From: Phycisphaerales bacterium AB-hyl4
GTDB lineage: Bacteria; Planctomycetota; Phycisphaerae; Phycisphaerales; Phycisphaeraceae
Direction of reading: 5' to 3'
DNA: 64,000 nucleotides
Assembly: GCA_041821185.1 (NCBI GenBank)
Contig: JBGUBD010000005.1
Location: forward strand, 62,001 to 126,000
Position numbers and translations under genes: made by a program
The notes under the pieces: model-generated
What the model saw: only the letters and a program-made list of their open reading frames with translations
Told to the model about the DNA's origin: nothing
Database searches by the model: none
Shown: positions 45,693-54,274 of the stretch, one piece after another
Position numbering within the stretch: the stretch's first letter is position 1
Layout of the letters: each line of letters starts with the position of its first letter

Positions 45693-47159
45693 ATGGGCAA
45701 GCTGGACCCCGCGCTGTGGCGCGACATCATGACGTACCTGCGCCGTCGACACGCGCCGATCTGTCGGCAGTGGTTCGAGGACCTGGACCTGGTGGCCATG
45801 GATTCGGGCTTGCTGCAGGTGCGGACTTCGTCGAGCGTGCAGCGCAACTACCTTCAGAACAAGTGTCTCGACCCCTTCACCGAAGCGGCGCAAGCGGTGA
45901 CGGGCAACCTGGTGGCGGTGCGTTTCGTCAATGAACAGGACGCGAAGCCGAGCGACAACGGTGAGGCCGTCGCCGCGGCGGCGGCGAAGACCGCCCCGGC
46001 CGCGAACAGTGAGGCCAACCTCGCCCGGCCCGCCGACCCCCCTGCCGAGCCGGAGCCGACCGGCCGACGGACCAGCGCGGCGCGGCCGCGGCACGGCGAC
46101 CTGTTCGCCGACCAGGTGGTGCTCAGTCCGGATTACAGCTTTGACAATTTCATCAGCGGGCCGAACAACCAGCTCGCCTACGCCGCGGCGGTGGCGGTCG
46201 CGAATCAGCCGGGCACGGCGTACAACCCGCTGTTTATTCATGGCGGCGTCGGGCTGGGCAAGACCCACCTGCTTCAAGCGATCTGCCAGAAGATCATGGA
46301 AGATCGGCCGGACACGCAGATCCTCTACGTCTCCTGCGATGCGTTCATGAACCAGTTCATCGAATGTGTCCAGTCGGGACAAATGCACGAGTTCCGCCAT
46401 CGCTACCGGCATGTGGATGTGCTGGTGATCGACGATATTCACTTCCTGGCCAACCGCGAGCGGTCGCAGGAAGAGTTTTTCCATACGTTCAACGATCTTT
46501 ACCAGTCCAACCGGCAGATCGTGCTCAGCTCGGACGCAGCGCCGTCGGAGATACCGCACCTGGAAGAGCGGCTGCTCAGCCGATTCCAGTGGGGGCTGGT
46601 GGCGAATGTGACGAAGCCGCATTACGAAACGCGGGTGGCGATCCTGCGGGCGAAGGTGAAGCTGCGCGGCATTGAGATGCCCGACGATGTGGTGGGGTAT
46701 ATCGCGAACAAGATCGACTCGAACGCGCGTGAGCTGGAAGGGGCGATCACGACGATCCAGGCCCACGCGGCGCTGCAGGACCAGATCATCGACCTGAACC
46801 TCGCCCGCACAGCGTTGGGCGACAGCAGCGGCGAGCCGAGGACGAATCAACTGACGTTGCAGCAGATCATCGACGCGGTGACGGACCACTACAACGTTCG
46901 TTTGAGCGACCTGCAAAGCCGACGTCGCCACAAGAGCGTCACCGAGCCGAGGCAGGTGTGCATGTACCTGGCGCGGAAGCGGACGCGTTTCAGCCTGGAA
47001 GAGATTGGCGGGTACTTCGGCGGCCGGGACCATACGACCGTGATGCACTCGATCCGCACGGTGCAGGATCGGCTGGAGTCGGACGCGAGCTTCTCCCGGC
47101 AACTGGATCAGATGGATAACGCGATTCAGCGCAGTGCGGATGATGCGCGGTCGGGGTGA
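45693..47159 (+). CDS. dnaA: Chromosomal replication initiator DnaA
   Basis: A 488-residue AAA+ initiator that binds DnaA boxes and opens oriC. N-terminal domain I (ALWRDIMTYLRRRHAPICRQWFE) is followed by a variable Pro/Ala-rich linker (about 90-145). Walker A is in HGGVGLGKTHLLQAI (from residue 184), Walker B in VLVIDDIHFLANRE (from about 243), and the arginine-type signature LLSRFQWGL follows. The C-terminal DNA-binding domain is PRQVCMYLARKRTRFSLEEIGGYFG with GRDHTTVMHSI (from about 419). ATG 45693 is used; an upstream TTG at 45621 would add 24 residues outside the family. It lies beside a candidate oriC. Confidence 0.96.
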   Translation: MGKLDPALWRDIMTYLRRRHAPICRQWFEDLDLVAMDSGLLQVRTSSSVQRNYLQNKCLDPFTEAAQAVTGNLVAVRFVNEQDAKPSDNGEAVAAAAAKTAPAANSEANLARPADPPAEPEPTGRRTSAARPRHGDLFADQVVLSPDYSFDNFISGPNNQLAYAAAVAVANQPGTAYNPLFIHGGVGLGKTHLLQAICQKIMEDRPDTQILYVSCDAFMNQFIECVQSGQMHEFRHRYRHVDVLVIDDIHFLANRERSQEEFFHTFNDLYQSNRQIVLSSDAAPSEIPHLEERLLSRFQWGLVANVTKPHYETRVAILRAKVKLRGIEMPDDVVGYIANKIDSNARELEGAITTIQAHAALQDQIIDLNLARTALGDSSGEPRTNQLTLQQIIDAVTDHYNVRLSDLQSRRRHKSVTEPRQVCMYLARKRTRFSLEEIGGYFGGRDHTTVMHSIRTVQDRLESDASFSRQLDQMDNAIQRSADDARSG

Positions 47160-47193
47160 GGTTGTGGGTCATTTCCGTTTGGGCCGCGCCGGA

Positions 47194-47222
47194 GAGCGTG
47201 GTGCTCGCACCGCGGCTAAATG
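47194..47222. repeat. TTTAGCC REP-like arm, reverse orientation
   Basis: GAGCGTGGTGCTCGCACCGCGGCTAAATG matches the reverse of the 2278 arm with a few changes. Confidence 0.75.
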
Positions 47223-47237
47223 TTTTTATTGCTTACA

Positions 47238-47258
47238 CCCACGGATTGAATCCGTGGG
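47238..47258. repeat. GCCCACGG palindrome
   Basis: CCCACGGATT-GAATCCGTGGG, 79 bp downstream of dnaA. Confidence 0.75.
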
Positions 47259-47575
47259 CTTCCCGCGCGCCCGGGATTCATGTCCGATTCGTAATTCGAT
47301 GGGAAATCGGGGGGTTATCGAGGGGGTTCGGGGCCTGTCGTGGGCGCTGTGGAAAACTCGTGTAAAGGCGCGCGGCGGACGGTGGCGGCGCGTCGGGCTG
47401 GAAACTTGAGCCGACAGGGGCGTGGGGCCGATAACGTGATGAACAACGTTCCAGTGCGATCTGCTGGTTTTCCCGCAGCGGGGTTCCGGCGCCAGGCCGA
47501 CAAGTTATCCACAGGGTGGTTTTGCGGTGTAACTGTTTGTTTTTAAGGGTTTAACTGATTTCTTGGAGGCTTTGC

Positions 47576-48532
47576 TCACAAAGCGCCAGGGCTACTACTG
47601 TGAGGTAGGGAAGTATTTCTCTTCTCTTCCTTAGGAAGTGTCGCGCGGGGGTTGTCGGACGTGGTTGGCTGACAATCGGGGCACCAGGCGGTGGTACGGC
47701 CGGCGACGATCGCGGTGTGGACAATGCCCCGGCAGGCGCGTCGTCGGCAGGGCTGGTCGGCTCGGCCGTAGACGCGGTGGCGGAGCTGGTAGCTGCCGAC
47801 GTCGCCGTTGCTGTCGACGTAGTCGCGGAGGGTGGAGCCACCGGCGGCAATGGCTTTGCGGAGCAGGGTCCGCATGTGGCGGACGAGGGAGTCGGCCTGG
47901 GGGCGGGTGAGGGTGTGGGCGGGCTGCTGGGGGGCGAGGCGGGTGTTGAACAGCAGCTCGTCGACGTAAATGTTGCCCAGGCCTGCGATGACGGTCTGGT
48001 CGAGAAGCACGGCTTTGAGGGCGCGCTGGGTGGTTTGAAGCTGGCGGTGCAGTCGGGCGGGTGTGATGGCGAGCGCATCGTCGCCGAGGCGGGCCCAGCG
48101 GCTTGCGTGGAGGGCTTGCGGGGTTGGGAAGGTCCAGAGGCCGCCGAAGCGTCTGGGGTCGCGGAACAGGAGCTTGAGGCCGTTGTCGAGCTGCCAGTGG
48201 GCGTGGACGTGTTTGAGCGGTTGGCCTGCGGAGGCGGTGGCGCAGTGGTCGAGGGGGTTTTGGTGGTGGTCGTGGGTTTGGGTGGGCGTTTCGATGCGGA
48301 GTGAGCCGGACATGCCGAGGTGGACGCAGAGGCATGGGCCTGGCGTGATGAGGGCGAGTTGCTTGCCGTGGCGGACGAGAGCGGTGATGGGCTTGCCTTG
48401 CAGGAGCGCGGCGGGGGTACGGCGGCCGATGAGGACGTCGTCGCGGTGGAGGGTGGCGCGGGCGACGGTTCGGCCGAGGAGGTGGCGTTCGAGGGTGAGG
48501 CGGAGGTTTTCGACTTCAGGCAGTTCGGGCAT
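47576..48532 (-). CDS. mutM: Formamidopyrimidine-DNA glycosylase MutM/Fpg
   Basis: A 318-residue DNA glycosylase/AP lyase that excises 8-oxoguanine. N-terminal PELPEVENLRLTLE carries the catalytic Pro2 and Glu3. LGMSGSLRIE, DPRRFGGLW and GNIYVDELLFNTRL are family blocks. The C-terminal zinc finger is CRRRAC and CPDC, spaced as C-x4-C and C-x2-C. A 25-residue tail after the finger is not in most relatives. The gene is convergent to dnaA and ends beside the candidate oriC. Confidence 0.95.
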   Translation of the reverse strand: MPELPEVENLRLTLERHLLGRTVARATLHRDDVLIGRRTPAALLQGKPITALVRHGKQLALITPGPCLCVHLGMSGSLRIETPTQTHDHHQNPLDHCATASAGQPLKHVHAHWQLDNGLKLLFRDPRRFGGLWTFPTPQALHASRWARLGDDALAITPARLHRQLQTTQRALKAVLLDQTVIAGLGNIYVDELLFNTRLAPQQPAHTLTRPQADSLVRHMRTLLRKAIAAGGSTLRDYVDSNGDVGSYQLRHRVYGRADQPCRRRACRGIVHTAIVAGRTTAWCPDCQPTTSDNPRATLPKEEKRNTSLPHSSSPGAL

Positions 48533-48550
48533 GGGTGGGGGAAGTTTCGG

Positions 48551-48576
48551 GTTTTTAGTTTCTAGTTTCTAGTTTT
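48551..48576. repeat. GTTTCTAGTTTCTAGTTTC tandem array
   Basis: TTTTTAGTTTCTAGTTTCTAGTTTT, the reverse complement of the 13362 array, between mutM and the moxR operon. A GCCCACG palindrome (48594-48616) follows. Confidence 0.7.
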
Positions 48577-48593
48577 GGGTTGGGGGGGCAGAC

Positions 48594-48616
48594 GCCCACG
48601 ACGTCACGCCGTGGGC
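48594..48616. repeat. GCCCACGG palindrome
   Basis: GCCCACGACG-TCA-CGCCGTGGGC, near perfect, ~100 bp upstream of moxR. Confidence 0.7.
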
Positions 48617-48712
48617 TTCGGGGGGGTAATTGGAGTGAACATTGTAGGTTGGGGAGGGGTATACTTGGCCAGCGGCTATTGAGGTTTTGTCACAGCGCAA
48701 GCTGGAGGTTGC

Positions 48713-49807
48713 ATGTCCGACGACGCACCGAAGCAGTCCCCATCGACGAGTGATTCGCAGTCGAACGGTGAGCGATCGCCGGACGAATTGCTCAATGAGG
48801 TTCAGCAGGCATCGCGGCAGTTGCACGACCAGGTGTCGAAGATCGTGGTCGGGCAGGAAGAGGTGATTGAGCAGGTGTTCATCAGCCTGTTCACGCGGGG
48901 GCATGCGCTGTTAGTCGGTGTGCCGGGGCTGGCGAAGACGTTGCTGGTGTCGACGATTGCACGGTCGTTGAGTTTGGCGTTTTCGCGGGTGCAGTTTACG
49001 CCGGACCTGATGCCGAGCGACATTACGGGCACGGAGGTGATTGAGGAGGATCGCACGACGGGCAAGCGGCATTTGCGGTTTGTGAAGGGGCCTGTGTTTG
49101 CGAATGTGATTTTGGCGGACGAGATTAACCGCACGCCGCCGAAGACGCAGGCGGCGTTGTTGGAGGCGATGCAGGAGCATCATGTGACGGCGGGCGGGAT
49201 GCGGCATGCGTTGCCTCAGCCTTTCTTTGTGCTGGCGACGCAGAATCCGATTGAGCAGGAAGGGACGTATCCGCTGCCGGAGGCGCAGCTGGACCGTTTC
49301 ATGTTCATGATTCGGGTGGGGTATCCGGACGAGCAGCAGGAACTGGACATTGTGAAGCGGACGACGTCGCGGCATCACGTGGACGTTGAGCCTGTGCTGG
49401 ATGCGGCGAAGGTGTTGCAGATTCAGGAGCTGGTGCGTGACGTGCCGGTGGCGGACCATGTGGTGCGTTATGCATTGCGGCTTGCGCGGGCGACGCGATT
49501 GCCAGAGCCGGGTCAGGCGGACGATCGGCCGGAGTTTATGCGGCAGTATTTGAGTTGGGGGGCCGGGCCGCGGGCGAGCCAGTACCTGGTGCTCGGCGGC
49601 AAGGCGCGGGCGATATTGGACGGCCGAACGCATGTGACGATGGACGACATTCGGCATGTGGCAGCGCCGGTGCTGCGACATCGGTTGATTGCGAACTTCG
49701 CGGCGGAGGCGGATGGCGTGACGACGGATAATTTGATCGAGCGATTGCTTGAGGCGATGCCGGCGGAGGGTGCGAACGATCCGCAGGCGGAGGCGGTGAT
49801 GCGGTGA
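48713..49807 (+). CDS. MoxR-type AAA+ ATPase
   Basis: A 364-residue AAA+ chaperone of the MoxR family. Walker A is VGVPGLAKTLLVST, Walker B ILADEINRTPPKTQAALLEAMQEHHVT, sensor 1 FVLATQNPIEQEGTYPLPEAQLDRF, arginine-finger and sensor 2 regions follow. Family role: works with VWA-domain proteins (DUF58, BatA-type) to assemble or insert cofactors. GGAGG (48704-48708) precedes the ATG. It overlaps the next small gene (GTGA), beginning a translationally coupled cluster. Confidence 0.94.
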   Translation: MSDDAPKQSPSTSDSQSNGERSPDELLNEVQQASRQLHDQVSKIVVGQEEVIEQVFISLFTRGHALLVGVPGLAKTLLVSTIARSLSLAFSRVQFTPDLMPSDITGTEVIEEDRTTGKRHLRFVKGPVFANVILADEINRTPPKTQAALLEAMQEHHVTAGGMRHALPQPFFVLATQNPIEQEGTYPLPEAQLDRFMFMIRVGYPDEQQELDIVKRTTSRHHVDVEPVLDAAKVLQIQELVRDVPVADHVVRYALRLARATRLPEPGQADDRPEFMRQYLSWGAGPRASQYLVLGGKARAILDGRTHVTMDDIRHVAAPVLRHRLIANFAAEADGVTTDNLIERLLEAMPAEGANDPQAEAVMR

Positions 49808-50043
49808 AGAAACTTCACCGTCTTCGGAGCGAGTTGCGCCATGTGGAGACAATTGCCACTGGTCCCGGCGTAAGAGCATTGCCGTACTTGCGCGAGGTCT
49901 ATGGCCCGGGCAAGTGGCGAAAGATGAAAGGGGTAGCGGAAGTCGAATTGACAACGGGGGAAGTCGTGACGGCTGAAGTGCATTGGTATGAGGCGCACGG
50001 CATTGGTCGCGTTGACTGGAAAATCAAACGTGAGCTTGAGTGA
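49804..50043 (+). CDS. Small conserved-looking protein, unknown function
   Basis: A 79-residue protein that starts with GTG overlapping the moxR stop (GTGA). LRSELRHVETIATGPGVRALPYL is followed by KMKGVAEVELTTGEVVTAEVHWYEAHGIGRVDWKIK, with a beta-rich look. I recall similar unnamed proteins in other genomes but no function. No membrane segment, no cofactor motif. Its coupling to moxR suggests a role in, or insertion into, this cluster. Confidence 0.6.
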   Translation: MKKLHRLRSELRHVETIATGPGVRALPYLREVYGPGKWRKMKGVAEVELTTGEVVTAEVHWYEAHGIGRVDWKIKRELE

Positions 50044-50045
50044 TC

Positions 50046-50270
50046 ATGAAAGACGAAAAACACCAGTTTGTGATCTGCATCCGCAATGAGCAGAACCCGG
50101 CATCGCTCCAGAAGCGCAAGCTTTATCGCGTGGTCGATCCGTTGCCGAACGATCCGGAAGGTTACCTCAGAATCATTGACGAGGAAGAGGAGGATTACCT
50201 TTACCCACGCGAGTGGTTCATGGCAGTAGACCTTCCCAAAGCAGCGATCGAAGCGCTGGAGGCGGCGTGA
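50046..50270 (+). CDS. Small acidic protein, unknown function
   Basis: A 74-residue protein (ATG 50046; a GTG at 50040 would overlap the previous stop). FVICIRNEQNPASLQKRKLYRVVDPL and IIDEEEEDYLYPREWFMAVDLPK are its main features. The pattern of an N-terminal beta pair and an acidic EEEEDYLYP block resembles other short, unnamed proteins, often paired with the type of the preceding gene. It is 3 bp after the 49804 gene, thus coupled. Confidence 0.6.
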   Translation: MKDEKHQFVICIRNEQNPASLQKRKLYRVVDPLPNDPEGYLRIIDEEEEDYLYPREWFMAVDLPKAAIEALEAA

Positions 50271-50581
50271 CGGGTGGATCCAATTCTGAATCGCGCCGGT
50301 CAGTCGAGACTCGTCGTGGTCGGCTTGTGGAATTGGCAAAAGCCATTCAGGGCGGGTCGGTTGATTTCGTTGATCACTGTGGCGAGCTGTGGGCATTGAT
50401 GGAAGATGAGTTTGGGATGGATAAAACCGCACGTTTCTGTCTCGACATGTTGTATTCGGAAGCAGTGGTTTGTCCGGAAGATCATGATTTGAACGAGGTG
50501 CGAGACGAGTACCGTAAGGATGTGATGGCTGCGTGTGAGTTCGTTCTTCAGCAAGCCAAGTCATGGGAGCCGTATGGCTGA
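50267..50581 (+). CDS. Small protein, unknown function
   Basis: A 104-residue protein starting with GTG that overlaps the previous stop (GTGA). RLVELAKAIQGGSVDFVDHCGELWALMEDEFGMDKTARFCLD is followed by an acidic helix region; probably all-helical. I recognise no family. Its stop overlaps the DUF58 gene start by 8 bp. Base composition is lower in GC than its moxR and DUF58 neighbours. Confidence 0.55.
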   Translation: MTGGSNSESRRSVETRRGRLVELAKAIQGGSVDFVDHCGELWALMEDEFGMDKTARFCLDMLYSEAVVCPEDHDLNEVRDEYRKDVMAACEFVLQQAKSWEPYG

Positions 50582-51569
50582 AACTCACACGGCCAACTAT
50601 CTGGATCCTGCGCTACTGGCGACCGTCGGCTCGTTGGAGCTGCGCGCTCGGATGATTGTGGAAGGGCTCATGACCGGGCAGCATCGGTCGCCGCATCAGG
50701 GGTTTTCGGTTGAGTTCGCGCAGCATCGGCAATATGTGCCCGGCGATGACACGCGGTTTCTCGACTGGAAAGTGTTCGGCAAGACGGACAAGCTCTACCT
50801 CAAGCAATATCAGAAAGAAACCAACCTCGACATGGTCGTGCTGGTCGATGTGTCAGGCTCGATGAGTTATGCGAGCAAGCGCGGCGGCGACAAGCAGGCG
50901 GCCGGGTGGCGGAAGTTTGATCATGCAGCCACGCTGGCGGCGGCGATGGCGCACCTGGCACTCAAGCAGCAGGATCGCGTGGGGGTGACGTTGTTTGACG
51001 ATCAACTGCGCGCCGCGACTCGGCTATCCAACAACCAGGGACACTGGCGGAACATCGTTGAAGCGCTGAGCACCGTCGAAATCAAAAGCAACGACGCGGC
51101 GAGCAGCGCGCAGCGGAAAGAGCAAGCGAGCGACCCGACGTTGGCGGACGCGCAGACTGACTTCGCGGGGCTGTTCGATCGAGTGGTGGCGAAGCTTAAC
51201 CAGCGGTCGTTGATCGTGCTGATCAGCGATCTGTTTGATGATGTGGCAGTGCTGGAGCAAGGGCTCGCACGGCTGCATCATCGTCGGCATGATGTGATCG
51301 TGTTGCAGACGCTGGACCCGGCGGAGTTGAGTTTTCCGTTTCGTTCGCCGAGCGATTTTCTGGGGCTGGAAGCGGAGGGTCGGCTGCCGTTGGACCCGTC
51401 GGCGCTGCGCGACTATTACCTGGAAGTGCTCAACGAACAGTTGCAGGCGATCGAGCAGGCGGCGCGGAAGTTTCGCTTTGATTATCTGATGCTGGATACG
51501 TCGAAGAGTATTGGCCCGCCGTTGAGCCACTTTTTGGCGCGACGGGCGGCGGCGATCGGGAAGGGGTGA
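50574..51569 (+). CDS. DUF58/VWA-like protein
   Basis: A 331-residue protein of the DUF58 family, partner of MoxR. ARMIVEGLMTGQHRSPHQGFSVEFAQHRQYVPGDDTRFLDWKVFG is the DUF58 signature. MVVLVDVSGSMSYASK is a complete MIDAS-like D-x-S-x-S of VWA domains. SLIVLISDLFDD and the QTLDPAELSFPF region follow. It probably helps assemble cell-envelope complexes with MoxR, as in Bat clusters. ATG 50574 overlaps the preceding gene. Confidence 0.9.
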   Translation: MAETHTANYLDPALLATVGSLELRARMIVEGLMTGQHRSPHQGFSVEFAQHRQYVPGDDTRFLDWKVFGKTDKLYLKQYQKETNLDMVVLVDVSGSMSYASKRGGDKQAAGWRKFDHAATLAAAMAHLALKQQDRVGVTLFDDQLRAATRLSNNQGHWRNIVEALSTVEIKSNDAASSAQRKEQASDPTLADAQTDFAGLFDRVVAKLNQRSLIVLISDLFDDVAVLEQGLARLHHRRHDVIVLQTLDPAELSFPFRSPSDFLGLEAEGRLPLDPSALRDYYLEVLNEQLQAIEQAARKFRFDYLMLDTSKSIGPPLSHFLARRAAAIGKG

Positions 51570-51582
51570 GGGATGTTGTTAT

Positions 51583-51752
51583 TACGCCAAGACGCCAAGG
51601 GGCCAAGACGCCAAGGACAAGGCAAAGAAGGGAAAGGTATGGAGAATCAGAACAAGATTTTCTCTCTTTCTATTTCTTCTCTGTGTAACTGTGTTTCTGT
51701 GGTTCAGCCGGTTTTTTCTTCTTGGCGGCTTGGCGACTTGGCGTCTTGGCGT
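51583..51752. repeat. Nested inverted repeat of CGCCAAGAC units
   Basis: Left array 51583-51616 (ACGCCAAGACGCCAAGG) and inverted right array 51721-51752 (TTGGCGGCTTGGCGACTTGGCG) flank a T-rich middle that also holds TCTGTGTAACTGTGTTTCTGTGG, another common short repeat. It occupies the gap between DUF58 and BatA-like genes. Confidence 0.8.
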
Positions 51753-51773
51753 ATGGGCTCGAACTGAGAAAGT

Positions 51774-54185
51774 ATGCAAGCGACACTCGCCCAGGTTGGA
51801 GCTTTGTTTACCGTGCCGGCGCTGGCGGCGGCGGGGGCGGCGGCGGTGTCGATCCCGATCATTATTCATTTGCTGTATCGCATGCGCCGGCGGCCGGAGC
51901 CCTGGGGGGCGATGCGGTTTCTCATGTTGGCATATCGGCGACATCGACAGCGATTGCGGTTCGAGCAGTGGCTGCTGCTGGCGACGCGGTGTCTGCTGGT
52001 GTTGCTGTTGGGGCTGGCGTTGGCGGGACCGGTGTTGACCGGGTGTCAGGGTTGGCTGGGTGGGTTTGATGCGCGGGGGCGACATGTGCATATCGTGATG
52101 GATGATGCGATGTCGGTTCAGGCGGAAGATGCGGTGGGTGCGGTGCGGCTGGATCAGTTGCGGGCGACGGCGCTGGCGATGGTGGACGAGCTTGGCGCGA
52201 GCGATCGGGTGACAGTGTGGCGCGGTGGTCGGCCGGCAGAGCGGCTGGTTGAGGCGGAGACGGATCGGTCGGCGTTGCGTTCGGCGATCGAGGGGTTTGA
52301 GCCGAGGTACGGTCGGCCGGACGTGCCGGCGGCGCTGGCGATGGTGAGCGAAACGCTTTCGCGCGAGGGGGTGGCGCGGGGGTCGGCGGACGTGGTGGTG
52401 TTGAGCGACTTTTCACGTTCGGGGCGTTACCTGGAAGAGGCGACGCCGTCGGCGTTGCGCGGGCTGGGTGAGCGGGCGGATGTGTGGGCGGTTCGGCCTA
52501 GCGAGGGGCTGGCGAATGTGCAGATCGCGTCGCTTCGGCCGCGGCGGTCGATGGTGCTCGCGGGCGAGCAGGCGGGCGATGCGTCGGTGCCGGTGACGGT
52601 GGCGCTGCGGCGGTTCGGGCCGGTGCTCGAGGCGGGCAGCGTGGATGTGACGTTGACGCTGATGGATGATGACGGGCGGGCGCTGGAGCGGGTGACGCGA
52701 AGCCAGCGGTTCGCCGAGGGGCAGAGCACGGCGACGTTGAATATGTCGCTGCCGATTGGCGACGATGCTTCGCCGGGCTCGTCGACGGACGCGGCGCGTG
52801 TGCTGGTGGTGCATGGTCAGGTGGATGGCGGGGGCATGACGAATCGGCTGCGCGCGGATGATGAGCGGCTGGCGGTGGTGGAAGTGCGTCGGCAGTTGCG
52901 TGTGGCGTTGGTGGATGAGCGGGATGGGGCGCGGGATGAGGTTGGGCTTCGGCCGGTGCAGTGGTTGCTGCTGGGGCTTTCGCCGTTGGAGGCGAACGAT
53001 GGCGGGCCGGTGGGGTTGTCGTTGCATCCGCCGGGCGCGGTGTCGTCGGGGATGTTGGGCGAGCATGATGCGGTGTTTGTGCTTCGGCCGGACGCGTTGA
53101 ACGACGAGGCGTGGCGGGACTTGTCGGGGTTTGTGGCGGACGGTGGGTTGGCGTGGGTGTTGACGCCGGCGGTGGAGACGACGGCGGTCTGGCCGACGGC
53201 GATGCAGCGGGCGTTTGAGTTGGATTGGCGGCTGGCGATGGAGCCGGACGAACTGGATGCGGCCGCGGCGGGCTGGACGCTGGCGGAGCGCGATCGCGCG
53301 CCGGAGGCATTGTCGCTGCTGTCGGCGGACTGGGATGCGCTGCTGCGGCCGGTGCGGGTGTATCGTCGCTTGCCGTTGGTTGCGCCGGAGGCGGACCGGT
53401 GGTTAACGGTGGACGGTGATGTGGAGGGGCCTGCGTTGTTGACGGCGCATGAGCATGGACAAGGGACGTTGATGTTGCTCGCGGCGGCGTTGGATAGTGA
53501 ATGGACGAATTTGCCTGCGAAGCCGATGTTCGTGCCGTTGCTGCATGAGAGTTTGCGTGGTGTGCTGGGTGAGGCGCGGGGGCGGATCGTGCCGAACGTG
53601 GTGTCGGGCGATCGGCCGACGCTGGGCCCGGCGTGGCGCGGGGTGGAGCAGTTGACGCGAGCGCGGGCGTTCGGGCCGACGGCGTTGCCGGCGGTTGACG
53701 GTGCGGAGCCGACGCGGTTGGCGTTGCAGGCGGATGATGAGGCGGGGTTGTTGCTGCGTCGGTCGGCGGATCGGCCGGGCGTGTATGCGGCGCCGGCGGA
53801 TGCGGCGGCGTTGAAGCTGGCGGTGAATGTGGATGCGTCGGCGGGCGATACGCAGGCGGTCAGTGAAGAGCAGTTGGCGCGCTGGTTGAGCGGGTTGGGC
53901 GCGTGGCAGTTTATTGATATGGATGATCCGGGCGCGGCGCTGCGGCGGGAGGCGCGGTCGTTGAACCTGGGCTGGCCGTTGTTGTGGGTGGTGTTGGCAT
54001 TGTTACTGCTTGAGACGTTGTTGGCGCGGCGGTTCAGTCATGCGTATGCGGGGCCGAGGGGGACGTTGGCGGGCGGGTTGTCGCGGGTGATGCGGGTGGT
54101 GCGCCCGGTGGACGGTGGCGGGAATGGGGCGGTGAAGGGGGAGCGGAAACAGAAGCGGGAGCGGGACACAGTGGGGGTGAAGTGA
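51774..54185 (+). CDS. BatA-like membrane protein
   Basis: An 803-residue protein with the N-terminal double-membrane segment of BatA-type proteins (FTVPALAAAGAAAVSIPIIIHLLYRMRRRPEPWGAMRFL, then LLLATRCLLVLLLGLALAGPVL), a VWA-like region starting HVHIVMDDAMSVQAED (D-x-S not perfect), a long beta-rich middle, and a C-terminal membrane anchor (LLWVVLALLLLETLLARRF). Most of the protein would be periplasmic. Neighbours DUF58 and MoxR support a role in envelope complex assembly. Codon use is uniform with the cluster. Confidence 0.82.
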   Translation: MQATLAQVGALFTVPALAAAGAAAVSIPIIIHLLYRMRRRPEPWGAMRFLMLAYRRHRQRLRFEQWLLLATRCLLVLLLGLALAGPVLTGCQGWLGGFDARGRHVHIVMDDAMSVQAEDAVGAVRLDQLRATALAMVDELGASDRVTVWRGGRPAERLVEAETDRSALRSAIEGFEPRYGRPDVPAALAMVSETLSREGVARGSADVVVLSDFSRSGRYLEEATPSALRGLGERADVWAVRPSEGLANVQIASLRPRRSMVLAGEQAGDASVPVTVALRRFGPVLEAGSVDVTLTLMDDDGRALERVTRSQRFAEGQSTATLNMSLPIGDDASPGSSTDAARVLVVHGQVDGGGMTNRLRADDERLAVVEVRRQLRVALVDERDGARDEVGLRPVQWLLLGLSPLEANDGGPVGLSLHPPGAVSSGMLGEHDAVFVLRPDALNDEAWRDLSGFVADGGLAWVLTPAVETTAVWPTAMQRAFELDWRLAMEPDELDAAAAGWTLAERDRAPEALSLLSADWDALLRPVRVYRRLPLVAPEADRWLTVDGDVEGPALLTAHEHGQGTLMLLAAALDSEWTNLPAKPMFVPLLHESLRGVLGEARGRIVPNVVSGDRPTLGPAWRGVEQLTRARAFGPTALPAVDGAEPTRLALQADDEAGLLLRRSADRPGVYAAPADAAALKLAVNVDASAGDTQAVSEEQLARWLSGLGAWQFIDMDDPGAALRREARSLNLGWPLLWVVLALLLLETLLARRFSHAYAGPRGTLAGGLSRVMRVVRPVDGGGNGAVKGERKQKRERDTVGVK

Positions 54186-54198
54186 TTCATATGGGGAG

Positions 54199-54222
54199 AC
54201 CCACGGATGCCATCCGTGGGCT
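54199..54222. repeat. GCCCACGG palindrome
   Basis: ACCCACGGATGC-CATCCGTGGGCT between the two large membrane proteins. Confidence 0.75.
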
Positions 54223-54274
54223 TTGAGGTTGGGGTTGGGGTGCGTGTGATGGGTTTGATTTTGCGGTTGATGAA

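Larger units (their letters stand above)
47160..47575. other. Candidate oriC region downstream of dnaA
   Basis: A perfect DnaA box TTATCCACA is at 47505-47513, and a TGTGGAAAA (8 of 9 to the complement) is at 47348-47356, with a weak TTATCGAGG at 47315-47323. An AT-rich stretch, GTTTGTTTTTAAGGGTTTAACTG (from 47534), lies beside the perfect box and could be the unwinding element. Also here are a REP-like arm (47194-47222) and a GCCCACGG palindrome (47238-47258). The region is intergenic between dnaA and mutM, the usual position of oriC. Confidence 0.55.
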
